Source of the DNA: Candidatus Aenigmatarchaeota archaeon
GTDB taxonomy: Archaea; Aenigmatarchaeota; Aenigmatarchaeia; CG10238-14; SpSt-28
DNA: 7,299 nt
Assembly: GCA_025058985.1 (NCBI GenBank)
Contig: JANXEB010000075.1
Location: 1 to 7,299 of the forward strand
Direction: 5' to 3'
Below, in pieces: positions 1 to 6,031 of this stretch. Position 1 is the first letter of the stretch, and each line of letters starts with the position of its first letter. The translations under genes were made by a program, and so were the position numbers. Under the pieces are notes generated by a model, which was not told the origin of the DNA, did no database searches, and saw nothing but the letters and a program-made list of their open reading frames with translations.

Positions 1-23
1 TATTTAAATTTTAAATTTTATTT

Positions 24-575
24 ATGAAAGCTCTTTTAGTAATAGATATGCTGAATGATTTCTGCCACAAAAACGGTAAATTTTATTCAAAAAGAATGAA
101 CAAATTAGTTAAAAAAGTTAAAAATGCAATTGAAATAGCAAAAAAGAAAAACATTCCAATAATCTATTGTTGTGACAACCATGAAAAAAATGATATCGAA
201 ATAAAAAAATGGGGAGAACATGCAATAAAAAATACGTGGGGATGTGAAATAATTAACGAGTTGAAACCAGTTTCTAATAATTTTGTAGTTAGAAAAAGAT
301 GTTATAACTCTTTCGGTGAAGGAAATTTAAAAACAAATCTAGACAATTTACTAAAAAAGCTTAAAGTAAAAGAAATTATTTTAGTTGGTGGATTAACAGA
401 TTGTTGTATATTGCTAACAGCTTGCGGTGCTTTTTACAGAGGATATGATGTTACCGTTATAAAAGATTGTGTAGACTCTATAAGTAAAAAGAATCATGAG
501 AAAGGTTTATATTATTTAAGATTTCTTTCTAACGCAAAAATAATATCCTTAAGGCAATTTGACAAAAACTATTAA
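24..575 (+). CDS. Isochorismatase/nicotinamidase-family cysteine hydrolase
   Basis: This is a 183-residue cytosolic cysteine hydrolase, normal length for the family, whose members cleave amides (nicotinamide, ureidoacrylate) or the isochorismate vinyl ether. The triad is visible: Asp8 in ALLVIDMLNDF, Lys91 in VVRKRCYNSF, and a Cys in GGLTDCCIL. By the family pattern TDxC the nucleophile is Cys128, though Cys127 is adjacent. Asp51, His53 and Glu65/His66 (DNH, WGEH) could form the metal site known in nicotinamidases. The rest resembles archaeal isochorismatase-like proteins of unknown substrate, so nicotinamidase (NAD salvage) is only one option. The protein has nine cysteines, many for its size. 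The ATG at 24 gives the expected N-terminal strand and has no Shine-Dalgarno. The last 27 bases overlap the opposing gene. Family call is firm; substrate is unknown. Confidence 0.9.
   Translation: MKALLVIDMLNDFCHKNGKFYSKRMNKLVKKVKNAIEIAKKKNIPIIYCCDNHEKNDIEIKKWGEHAIKNTWGCEIINELKPVSNNFVVRKRCYNSFGEGNLKTNLDNLLKKLKVKEIILVGGLTDCCILLTACGAFYRGYDVTVIKDCVDSISKKNHEKGLYYLRFLSNAKIISLRQFDKNY
547..554. repeat. 8-base palindrome at the end of the 549-935 gene
   Basis: CCTTAAGG is a perfect palindrome that contains the TAA stop of the minus-strand gene and lies within the plus-strand hydrolase gene. It is GC-rich at the ends compared with its surroundings. It could occur by chance. Confidence 0.3.
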
Positions 576-935
576 TTTTTTAATAACATAATTATTGTAA
601 TCACCACCTATTATAAAAGGTGTTGCAATCACATTTTTAGAAGGTATTTCTTTTTGATAAATAGCTGTTAAATTCAATATATCTACCTCTATCTCCATAC
701 CTGCCGGTAAAATTTCTAGTAAGAGTTTTTCTATTTCTGTTTCATTTCCTTCTACTATGTATTTTCTTAAGTTTTTTGTTTTAATTAATGTATCTATAGT
801 TTCATAGATTAAAAGCTTTATTCTTACTTCCAAATTGTTTTTTTCTAATCTTAGAAAACTAATTGATAAAGTAACTATAAAAAGAATTGAAAAAAAGGCA
901 ATTACTACTTCCAAAATTGGACTTAAAGATTTCAT
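549..935 (-). CDS. Small membrane-anchored protein, possibly pilin-like
   Basis: I do not recognise a family for this 128-residue protein. Its short N-terminus, MKSLSPILEV, is followed by a hydrophobic helix to about residue 28, then a soluble domain. The LSP motif followed by a helix resembles archaeal type IV pilin-like N-termini, and Glu9 lies early in the helix, recalling the conserved Glu5 of mature type IV pilins. The usual Lys-Gly cleavage site is missing, so it may instead be a plain N-terminal anchor with an outside domain. Residues 29-75 are charged and predicted helical; two N-glycosylation sequons occur (NET at 64, NLT at 88). It is transcribed away from ndk across a 26-base spacer with a TATA-like stretch at leaderless distance. 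The reading frame is long and open and the tail looks like ordered beta strands, so a real gene is likely. Confidence 0.7.
   Translation of the reverse strand: MKSLSPILEVVIAFFSILFIVTLSISFLRLEKNNLEVRIKLLIYETIDTLIKTKNLRKYIVEGNETEIEKLLLEILPAGMEIEVDILNLTAIYQKEIPSKNVIATPFIIGGDYNNYVIKKLIVFVKLP
570..585 (+). terminator. Possible terminator at the hydrolase stop: inverted repeat with T run
   Basis: TATTAA (570-575) and TTAATA (580-585) are inverted copies around a TTTT loop, and the six-T run 576-581 begins immediately after the TAA stop at 573-575. Archaeal polymerases can stop at T-rich tracts, so this may end the plus transcript. The all-AT stem is weak, so the T run is the more likely signal. 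It lies inside the opposing gene. Confidence 0.35.
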
Positions 936-961
936 AAATTAATTTTTCCAGTTATTATAAT
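936..961. promoter_or_regulatory. Divergent promoter spacer between 549-935 (-) and ndk
   Basis: This 26-base, almost pure AT spacer separates two divergent start codons. For the minus gene, a TATA-like stretch (minus-strand reading of about 953-961, TTATAATAA) lies roughly 20-26 bases upstream of its ATG. For ndk, an AT-rich element at about 933-942 (CATAAATTAA) lies about 20-29 bases upstream and overlaps the other gene's start codon. These distances fit leaderless archaeal transcripts, where the TATA box is about 26 bases from the first base. In such AT-rich DNA, TATA-like words are common by chance, so this is positional inference. Confidence 0.35.
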
Positions 962-1495
962 ATGGAAAGAACGTTAGTATTGATAAAGCCTGATGCAATA
1001 GAAAGAGGTTTAATTGGGGAAATAATAAAAAGGTTTGAAAAAAAAGAATTTAAAATATCAGCAATGAAATTAGTTAAAGTTAATAGAGAACTTGCCGAAA
1101 AACATTATCAAGCCACAAAAGAACAGTTAGAAGGAATGGGAAGAAAAACATTAGAATCTTCAAAGAGAGAAGATGTTGAAAAAATATTCGGAACAACAAA
1201 TCCATTAGAAATAGGTAAAAAACTAAGAGAATGGTTAATAGACTTTTTAAGCGAAAAAGAAGTTATTGCGATGATTATAGAAGGTGAGTCAGTTATCGAA
1301 AAAGTTAGAAAAATTGTTGGTCACACAAACCCAATAAAAGCTGAAAAAGGCACGATTAGAGGAGATTTTGGCATAGATTCAATAGAAAAAGCTAATATGG
1401 AAAAGAGATGTGTAAAAAACTTAGTTCACGCTTCTAGCTCAAAAGAAGAAGCAGAAAGAGAAATAAAAGTTTGGTTCGAAAATGAAGAGCTATAA
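962..1495 (+). CDS. ndk: Nucleoside diphosphate kinase, enlarged form
   Basis: Ndk moves the gamma-phosphate from ATP to other (d)NDPs through a phosphohistidine, balancing NTP pools. The N-terminus ERTLVLIKPDAIERGLIGEI is canonical, with Lys9. The GTIRGDFG loop (130-137) and the catalytic His156 in NLVHASSS are present, and Glu162 matches the glutamate that supports the histidine. At 177 residues it exceeds the usual 150 or so. The excess is an insert of about 30 residues at roughly 52-90, between the HY after the second helix and the VIAMIIEGE strand. The active-site motif is HASSS where most family members have HGSD or HASD, so one acidic residue is replaced. It is first in a four-gene overlapping chain, and its end overlaps the acylphosphatase start by 14 bases. 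Archaeal ndk commonly sits with L7Ae/S28e/L24e; here it does not. Confidence 0.96.
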   Translation: MERTLVLIKPDAIERGLIGEIIKRFEKKEFKISAMKLVKVNRELAEKHYQATKEQLEGMGRKTLESSKREDVEKIFGTTNPLEIGKKLREWLIDFLSEKEVIAMIIEGESVIEKVRKIVGHTNPIKAEKGTIRGDFGIDSIEKANMEKRCVKNLVHASSSKEEAEREIKVWFENEEL

Positions 1496-1742
1496 AACAT
1501 TGTTCTACGGGAGAGTACAGGGAGTTGGATTCAGAGCTACTTGCGCCAAGCTAGCAAATAGACTTGGAATTCATGGCTATGTAAAAAATTTGGATGATGG
1601 TTCTGTGGAAGCTGTTTTTCAGTGTAGTGAAGATGCTTTCTTCAAAATCATCGAAAAATTAAAAAATATTTTTGAAATAGAAAATATTGAAGTAGAAGAA
1701 GTTAACTTAGATGAAAACTTTTCTAGTTTCGAAATAAGATGA
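1482..1742 (+). CDS. acyP: Acylphosphatase
   Basis: This small cytosolic enzyme hydrolyses carboxyl-phosphate bonds such as acetyl phosphate and carbamoyl phosphate. At 86 residues it is close to the usual 90. The phosphate loop GRVQGVGFR (10-18) ends in the catalytic Arg18, and Asn36 in GYVKNLDDGSVEAV is the second catalytic residue, positioning water. Both match the muscle enzyme's Arg23/Asn41 pair with the same spacing. The ATG at 1482 lies inside the ndk end (14-base overlap) without a convincing Shine-Dalgarno; a later start would lose the first strand and the loop. The stop overlaps the next start as ATGA. The family is often thermostable in archaea, and its physiological substrate is generally uncertain. 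Confidence 0.95.
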   Translation: MKSYKTLFYGRVQGVGFRATCAKLANRLGIHGYVKNLDDGSVEAVFQCSEDAFFKIIEKLKNIFEIENIEVEEVNLDENFSSFEIR

Positions 1743-2167
1743 AAGTAAAAAAAAGGAATGTCGCAATTTACATAGATGGACCGAATTTTCTCAGAAAAGA
1801 ATATAACATAGATTTATCAGAAATAATGAGAATAGGAAAAAAATATGGAAAAATAACAATAGCTAAGGTATTTGTTAATCAGTTTGCTCCTCAAAAATTA
1901 ATTGAAGCTATATTGAACGAGGGTTTTGAATGTTTAACTTTCTTAGCAGAAAGAGAAGATGCCGATATAGATGTTCCGTTAGCTATAGATGCTTTAGAAA
2001 CTGCTTTAACAAAAGATGTGGATGTATTCATCCTCTGCACAAAAGATACAGACTTTTTTTCCTTAGTAAAAAAGATTAAAGAAAGGGGGAAAATTGTTGT
2101 AATAGTAGGGGTTGAGAACATTCCTTCCTCATTGAAAAACTCAGCAGATTATATAGAAATACTATGA
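1739..2167 (+). CDS. NYN-domain (LabA/DUF88-like) predicted ribonuclease
   Basis: This 142-residue protein is essentially one NYN domain, the PIN-like/FLAP-nuclease-fold group of predicted metal-dependent RNases. Visible acidic-site residues are Asp13 and Asn16 (YIDGPNF), Asp74, Asp76 and Asp78 in REDADIDVPLAIDAL, and Asp103 and Asp105 in CTKDTDFFSLV, the equivalent of the family's SGDSDF. Alternating hydrophobic strands (VAIYIDG, ITIAKVFV, VDVFILCT, KIVVIVGV) fit the Rossmann-like core. There is no appended OST-HTH or other RNA-binding domain. It resembles an archaeal single-domain group whose targets I do not know; RNA processing or decay is an inference from fold and neighbours. It is joined at both ends by ATGA overlaps, to the acylphosphatase and to metG, suggesting coupled translation. 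No Shine-Dalgarno is visible. Confidence 0.88.
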   Translation: MKVKKRNVAIYIDGPNFLRKEYNIDLSEIMRIGKKYGKITIAKVFVNQFAPQKLIEAILNEGFECLTFLAEREDADIDVPLAIDALETALTKDVDVFILCTKDTDFFSLVKKIKERGKIVVIVGVENIPSSLKNSADYIEIL

Positions 2168-4164
2168 CTAAAAAAATTTTAGTACTTTGTGCACTACCTT
2201 ACACAAACAATGTTCCACATATAGGAAATATAGTTGGTTCTCATTTACCAGCTGATATATTTGCTAGATTTTGTAGAATGAAAAACTATGAAACTCTGTT
2301 TGTAGGTGGTGCTGATGAAAATGGTAGCCCGTCCGAAATTACTGCCTTGGAACTTAGAGTAGATATAAAAAATTTTTTAGATACTTTGTATCCTATACAT
2401 AAAAAAATTTACGAATGGTTTAACATTTCTTACGATATATTTTCAAGAACTAGTAAAGAAATTCACCACAAAGTTGTTAAAGAATTTTTTTTAAAAATTT
2501 ATGAAAACGGTTTTATTAGTGAGGAAGAAATAACGTTACCTTTTTGTGAAAATTGCAAAATTTTTTTACCAGATAGATATGTTGAAGGAATTTGTCCCAA
2601 TTGTAAATATGAAAAAGCTAGAGGTGATCAATGCGAAAATTGTTCAAAAATATTAGATCCTGTAGATTTAATAAATCCAAAGTGTAAACTATGTAACAAA
2701 GAGCCTGTATTTAGAAAGGAGAAGCATTTGTTTCTAGATTTAAATAAACTTGAAAATAAAATCGTAGAATGGATAAAAAGTAAAGAAGGCATTTGGAGAG
2801 AGCATGTAATTTCCTATTCCTTAGGATGGTTGAAAGAAGGTTTGAAAAAAAGGTGTATAACTAGAGATTTGAAACTTGGTGTTAAAGTTCCTTTAAAGGG
2901 TTATGAAAACAAAGTATTTTATGTTTGGTTCGATGCTCCTATTGGTTATATTAGTTTTACACTAGAAACATCTCAGGAAAATCTTGAAAAATTCTGGAAA
3001 GATAAAAACTGTTTGATTTACAATTTTTTAGGAAAAGACAACATTCCGTTTCATACGATCTTTTGGCCAGCCATGTTAATGGCTAATGGAGAGTATAATC
3101 TTCCATATAACGTAGTTGGATTAAACTATTGTAATTACGAAGGTTCTAAAATATCGAAAAGTAGAAAATGGGGTATATTTTGTGAAAAAATTATCGAAAG
3201 TGGTGTTGATGTCGATATTTGGAGATATTATTTAATTCATCTTATTCCAGAAACTGCTGATACAGAATTTAAATGGAAGGAATTTCAAGATAAAGTTAAC
3301 GGCGAACTAATTGGAAATTTAGCAAACTTTGTATATAGAGTTCTGAGTTTTTTGAAAAACCATCTAAATGGAAAAATTGAAAACTTTAAAATTGGTGATA
3401 AAGAAAAGTTTACAATAGCTCAAATAGATTATTGCCTTAAAACTATAGTAGAAAACCTAGAAAATGTCAACATAAGAGAAGCTTTTAGAAATGTTTTAAA
3501 AATTGCAGAAATTGGTAATAAGTATTTTCAAGAGAATGAACCATGGAACTTATTAAAGAGTAACAAAACCAAATGCAAAAAAGTTATTTTCTTTTCTTCA
3601 AACATAGTTAGAATGTTAGCTGTTGTTCTTTACCCTTTTCTACCAAAAACTGCTGAAAGAATTTTTGAACAATTAAATTTAAAAAAAGAATTTAAATGGG
3701 AGGATAGATTTGAAATAAAACTAACTCAACACACAATAAATGAACCAAAACCTTTATTTGAAAAGCTTGATGATAAAAAAATTGAAAAATTGAAAAGAGA
3801 ATTGACTGAACCTATCAACTTAAAATCCTTTTTTAAAGAAGAAAAAATAAGTCTGGACTATTTTTCAAAAATAAAAATGAGAGTTGGCAAAATTTTGGAA
3901 GTAGAAAAAATTCCTAATTCTAAAAAACTTCTAAAACTTTTAGTTGATTTTGGAGATGAAAAGAAACAAGTTATTAGTGGTATTAGTGAATATTATAAAA
4001 TAGATGAACTAATTGGGAAAAAATTTGTTTTCGTAGTTAATATAGAAAAAAAGAAAATAATGGATTTTGAAAGTGAAGCAATGATATTAGCAGCAACTAA
4101 TAAAGAAAAAATCTCTTTAATAACTATAGATAAAGATATCGAGGAGGGTTCAGAGGTTCATTGA
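2164..4164 (+). CDS. metG: Methionyl-tRNA synthetase with fused C-terminal tRNA-binding domain
   Basis: This enzyme charges tRNA-Met (initiator and elongator) with methionine. The 666 residues show a class I catalytic core with the HIGH-type motif HIGN (19-22) and KMSKS-type motif KISKS (329-333). The connective insert has two zinc knuckles: Cys128/131 with Cys144/147, and Cys157/160 with Cys174/177, the four-cysteine-pair form typical of archaeal and many other MetRS. The helical anticodon-binding domain follows (about 375-540), including QENEPW with Trp461, which corresponds to the Trp that reads the CAU anticodon. From about 561 to the end is an EMAPII/Trbp111-like OB-fold (MRVGKILEVEKIPNSKKLLK, then ISGISEYY, then ESEAMILAA). 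In some archaea this domain is a separate protein; here it is fused. The start overlaps the NYN stop as ATGA. The last 15 bases overlap the opposing Nudix gene. Confidence 0.98.
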   Translation: MTKKILVLCALPYTNNVPHIGNIVGSHLPADIFARFCRMKNYETLFVGGADENGSPSEITALELRVDIKNFLDTLYPIHKKIYEWFNISYDIFSRTSKEIHHKVVKEFFLKIYENGFISEEEITLPFCENCKIFLPDRYVEGICPNCKYEKARGDQCENCSKILDPVDLINPKCKLCNKEPVFRKEKHLFLDLNKLENKIVEWIKSKEGIWREHVISYSLGWLKEGLKKRCITRDLKLGVKVPLKGYENKVFYVWFDAPIGYISFTLETSQENLEKFWKDKNCLIYNFLGKDNIPFHTIFWPAMLMANGEYNLPYNVVGLNYCNYEGSKISKSRKWGIFCEKIIESGVDVDIWRYYLIHLIPETADTEFKWKEFQDKVNGELIGNLANFVYRVLSFLKNHLNGKIENFKIGDKEKFTIAQIDYCLKTIVENLENVNIREAFRNVLKIAEIGNKYFQENEPWNLLKSNKTKCKKVIFFSSNIVRMLAVVLYPFLPKTAERIFEQLNLKKEFKWEDRFEIKLTQHTINEPKPLFEKLDDKKIEKLKRELTEPINLKSFFKEEKISLDYFSKIKMRVGKILEVEKIPNSKKLLKLLVDFGDEKKQVISGISEYYKIDELIGKKFVFVVNIEKKKIMDFESEAMILAATNKEKISLITIDKDIEEGSEVH

Positions 4165-4569
4165 ATTTATAAAATTAAAAGCTTTCGTTAGAGCTTTCTT
4201 ACTATTTTCAAAAGTCAACAAATTAATTGCCTCTTCATAAAAAGACCATCTATAACCTTTGTGCTCAAAAGATAGTTTTACCTCTTTTTCTTCTGTTTCT
4301 GCTAAAAAATAGATAGCAATCTTTTTTACTATTTTGTTTTCCTTTCTATAAAACCAGCTAATAACTTCTTTGAAAAAAGGATATATTTTTATTTCTTTTA
4401 TTCCAGTTTCTTCCATCAACTCTCTTTTAGCTGCTAAAAGCTCATCTTCATTTTTTTCTATGTTGCCTCTAGGGAAATCGTAATAATGGGAATATTCTAA
4501 AAGTAAAAATTTTGGTTTGTTATCTTCTCTTCTAAACAGAATAAAGCCGGAACTTCTTTCAACCTTCAT
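4150..4569 (-). CDS. Nudix hydrolase, bis(5'-nucleosyl)-tetraphosphatase type
   Basis: Predicted to split diadenosine tetraphosphate (Ap4A) into ATP and AMP, removing a by-product of aminoacyl-tRNA synthetases. The complete Nudix box is at 35-57: Gly35, Glu41, Arg49, Glu50, Glu53, Glu54 and Gly56, with exact GX5EX7REUXEEXGU spacing. The lead-in DFPRGNIEKNE and the C-terminal YRWSFYEEAINLLTF are typical of asymmetrical Ap4A hydrolases, more specific than a generic MutT protein. Length of 139 is normal. It is last in the minus chain after taw1 and rpl30, its ATG sharing one base with the rpl30 stop (TAATG), and it has no Shine-Dalgarno. Its 3' end overlaps metG by 15 bases tail to tail. Nudix assignment is firm; the Ap4A substrate is likely but could extend to other capped nucleotides. 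Confidence 0.92.
   Translation of the reverse strand: MKVERSSGFILFRREDNKPKFLLLEYSHYYDFPRGNIEKNEDELLAAKRELMEETGIKEIKIYPFFKEVISWFYRKENKIVKKIAIYFLAETEEKEVKLSFEHKGYRWSFYEEAINLLTFENSKKALTKAFNFINSMNL
4178..4197. repeat. Inverted repeat AAAGCT-N8-AGCTTT downstream of metG
   Basis: AAAGCT (4178-4183) and AGCTTT (4192-4197) can form a six-base stem with an eight-base loop, 13 bases past the metG stop and inside the Nudix coding region. T-rich sequence follows on the plus strand. A role in ending the metG transcript is possible but unproven. Confidence 0.3.
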
Positions 4570-5030
4570 TAAAACATTTTCTTTAATAAACTATTAATTT
4601 CTTTTCCTCTATAACCAAGATCTCCCTCTGGATAATGTTTTTTTATACTTTTGAATCCTCCCTTAGGAGGTCTTAACTTGAAAACTTTTTTAAATTTAGT
4701 ACCAAGCTCTTTAAAACTTATTTTACCATTTAGCAAATCTTCTGCAAAATTATTAAAGTTATCATAGTTAGTAAGCTCTTTAAGTGTTTTCTCATCTACA
4801 GCTTTATTATCAACTGTTCTGAGCTTTTTTGATAAAAGTTCTATTAAAGTCTCTTTATCAATCTCTCCATAAGTAACATAATCTTTAACAACATTCAACA
4901 TTCCTAAAATAGATTTAGAATTTTGCATAATCACACAATTGTTTATCTTTTCTAGTTTTAACAATCTTAAAGTATCTCTTACTTTTCTACTTGCTCCTAT
5001 ATCACTTCTAATTTTTATTGCAGCTATCAT
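4569..5030 (-). CDS. rpl30: 50S ribosomal protein uL30 (archaeal/eukaryotic L7 type)
   Basis: This is a large-subunit ribosomal protein. The 153 residues match the archaeal form, roughly 150, rather than the 60-residue bacterial L30. The N-terminal strand IAAIKIRSDIG and helix RKVRDTLRLLKLEKINNCVI are the core L30 fold. The archaeal/eukaryotic extension ends with FKLRPPKGGF (117-126) and GDLGYRG (136-142), both highly characteristic. The second residue of the usual I-RG motif is altered (IRSDIG). The gene normally lies between S5 and L15 in the archaeal ribosomal cluster; here it is between taw1 and a Nudix gene. Its start lies 23 bases inside the taw1 end without a visible Shine-Dalgarno. 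The chain order suggests co-transcription with taw1. Confidence 0.95.
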   Translation of the reverse strand: MIAAIKIRSDIGASRKVRDTLRLLKLEKINNCVIMQNSKSILGMLNVVKDYVTYGEIDKETLIELLSKKLRTVDNKAVDEKTLKELTNYDNFNNFAEDLLNGKISFKELGTKFKKVFKLRPPKGGFKSIKKHYPEGDLGYRGKEINSLLKKMF

Positions 5031-6003
5031 TTTCTATAAAATTTAATATATTTTCATCTCTTATCAACAAAACTACTCTACTATTATTATCTGTAGCTTT
5101 AATTTTATAACCAGTATAAGAGGAAATTTCCTTAGCAAAATCCAATAAATCTTGCATGCTAGGTACATTGTTTTTGCCCAATCTTTTCCTAGATTCCCCC
5201 AACCACGCATAGCCTTTAAGTTCTACAAACATTGGTTTACTTAAGTTTATTAATTTTGAAAACCCTTCAGCATTATACATATTTATAAATTTAACACAAG
5301 TTATTCTAAAAACAGTTCTACAATTTCTTTTTTCAAACTCCTTCATAAATTTCAAACTCTCAACAACTTTCTCAAAAGGATTCGGTATAAGTGAATTTGT
5401 TATTTTAATATAATCTTCATTATTAGTAGCATAAACACTAATATATAAATTAGTTGGAATAGCGTCCTTTTCTAACAACTCTTTTAATTTACTTGGTATG
5501 GTTCCGTTAGTTACCAAAAAAACTGTAAATCCTCTATCTTTTATTTCTTTAATTAGCTCTGATAAATAAGGATAAAGCGTGGGCTCCCCATCTAAACTTA
5601 TTGCAAAATGCATAGGCTTATTAGCTTCTTCAAAAATTTTTTTACTAGTTTTTGGATTCCCCCCAAAACCACTTATTAATTCTTTTTGGGCTTTTATCGC
5701 TTCATTTACAATAGTTTTTGGATCATCCCAACCATTTTTGTGTTCAAATCTATCTTTACTAAAACTTCTCCAACAAAAAACACAACTAAAATTACAAAAG
5801 TCTAATGTAGGTGTCATTTGTATGCATCTGTGAGAAGCTATCCCGTACCATTTTTTATAACAATTTTTTCCTCCTCTCAAAACAGATTTTGTCCATCTAC
5901 AGAGAGAAACTGCCGAATGGAGATATTTTCCTATAATCTTATAATGAGCTTTTTTATATTTTTCAATCCATTCTTTGCTGAATTTCTCCAACAAGAACTC
6001 CAT
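5008..6003 (-). CDS. taw1: tRNA-Phe 4-demethylwyosine synthase, radical SAM (TYW1/Taw1)
   Basis: TYW1 condenses pyruvate carbons with 1-methylguanosine-37 of tRNA-Phe to form the tricyclic base of wyosine derivatives, which holds the reading frame. The radical SAM cluster motif Cys70-x3-Cys74-x2-Cys77 is present. Three upstream cysteines, Cys35, Cys48 and Cys60, match the second 4Fe-4S cluster, and Lys50, two residues after Cys48, matches the lysine proposed to bind pyruvate in the Methanocaldococcus enzyme. SLDGEPTLYP (136-145) and FLVTNGT (162-168) are typical. With the ATG at 6003 it has 331 residues, in line with archaeal single-domain forms without the eukaryotic flavodoxin part. The frame stays open 94 codons further upstream, but that stretch is antisense to the CBS gene and its translation resembles no TYW1, so 6003 is preferred. 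The 3' end overlaps rpl30 by 23 bases. Confidence 0.96.
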   Translation of the reverse strand: MEFLLEKFSKEWIEKYKKAHYKIIGKYLHSAVSLCRWTKSVLRGGKNCYKKWYGIASHRCIQMTPTLDFCNFSCVFCWRSFSKDRFEHKNGWDDPKTIVNEAIKAQKELISGFGGNPKTSKKIFEEANKPMHFAISLDGEPTLYPYLSELIKEIKDRGFTVFLVTNGTIPSKLKELLEKDAIPTNLYISVYATNNEDYIKITNSLIPNPFEKVVESLKFMKEFEKRNCRTVFRITCVKFINMYNAEGFSKLINLSKPMFVELKGYAWLGESRKRLGKNNVPSMQDLLDFAKEISSYTGYKIKATDNNSRVVLLIRDENILNFIENDSCNKN

Positions 6004-6031
6004 ATTAAATATTAATAACAAAAAATTATTT
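6004..6031. promoter_or_regulatory. Divergent promoter spacer between taw1 (-) and the CBS gene (+)
   Basis: This 28-base, nearly all-AT spacer must serve two divergent genes if the chosen starts are right. On the plus strand, TATTAAATA at about 6003-6011 centres some 25 bases before the GTG at 6032. On the minus strand, AT-rich sequence at about 6021-6031 centres some 23-26 bases before the taw1 ATG. Both distances would suit leaderless transcripts, and the plus-strand element would overlap the taw1 start codon, so use of one promoter might hinder the other. No Shine-Dalgarno is visible for either gene. AT-richness makes the box calls weak. Confidence 0.35.

Noticed and set aside
1..23. AT repeat upstream of the hydrolase as a TATA box
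   Set aside because: It consists of repeated AAATTTTA-like words with only 23 bases visible; a box at leaderless distance would lie at or before the window edge, so it cannot be placed.
1891..2121. Minus-strand open frame of 76 codons inside the NYN gene
   Set aside because: It is a Ser/Thr/Phe-rich mirror of a conserved coding region with no recognisable motif; an antisense shadow.
5579..6015. Two plus-strand open frames opposite taw1 (5579-5833 and 5818-6015)
   Set aside because: Both are antisense to the radical SAM core of taw1 and encode nothing recognisable.
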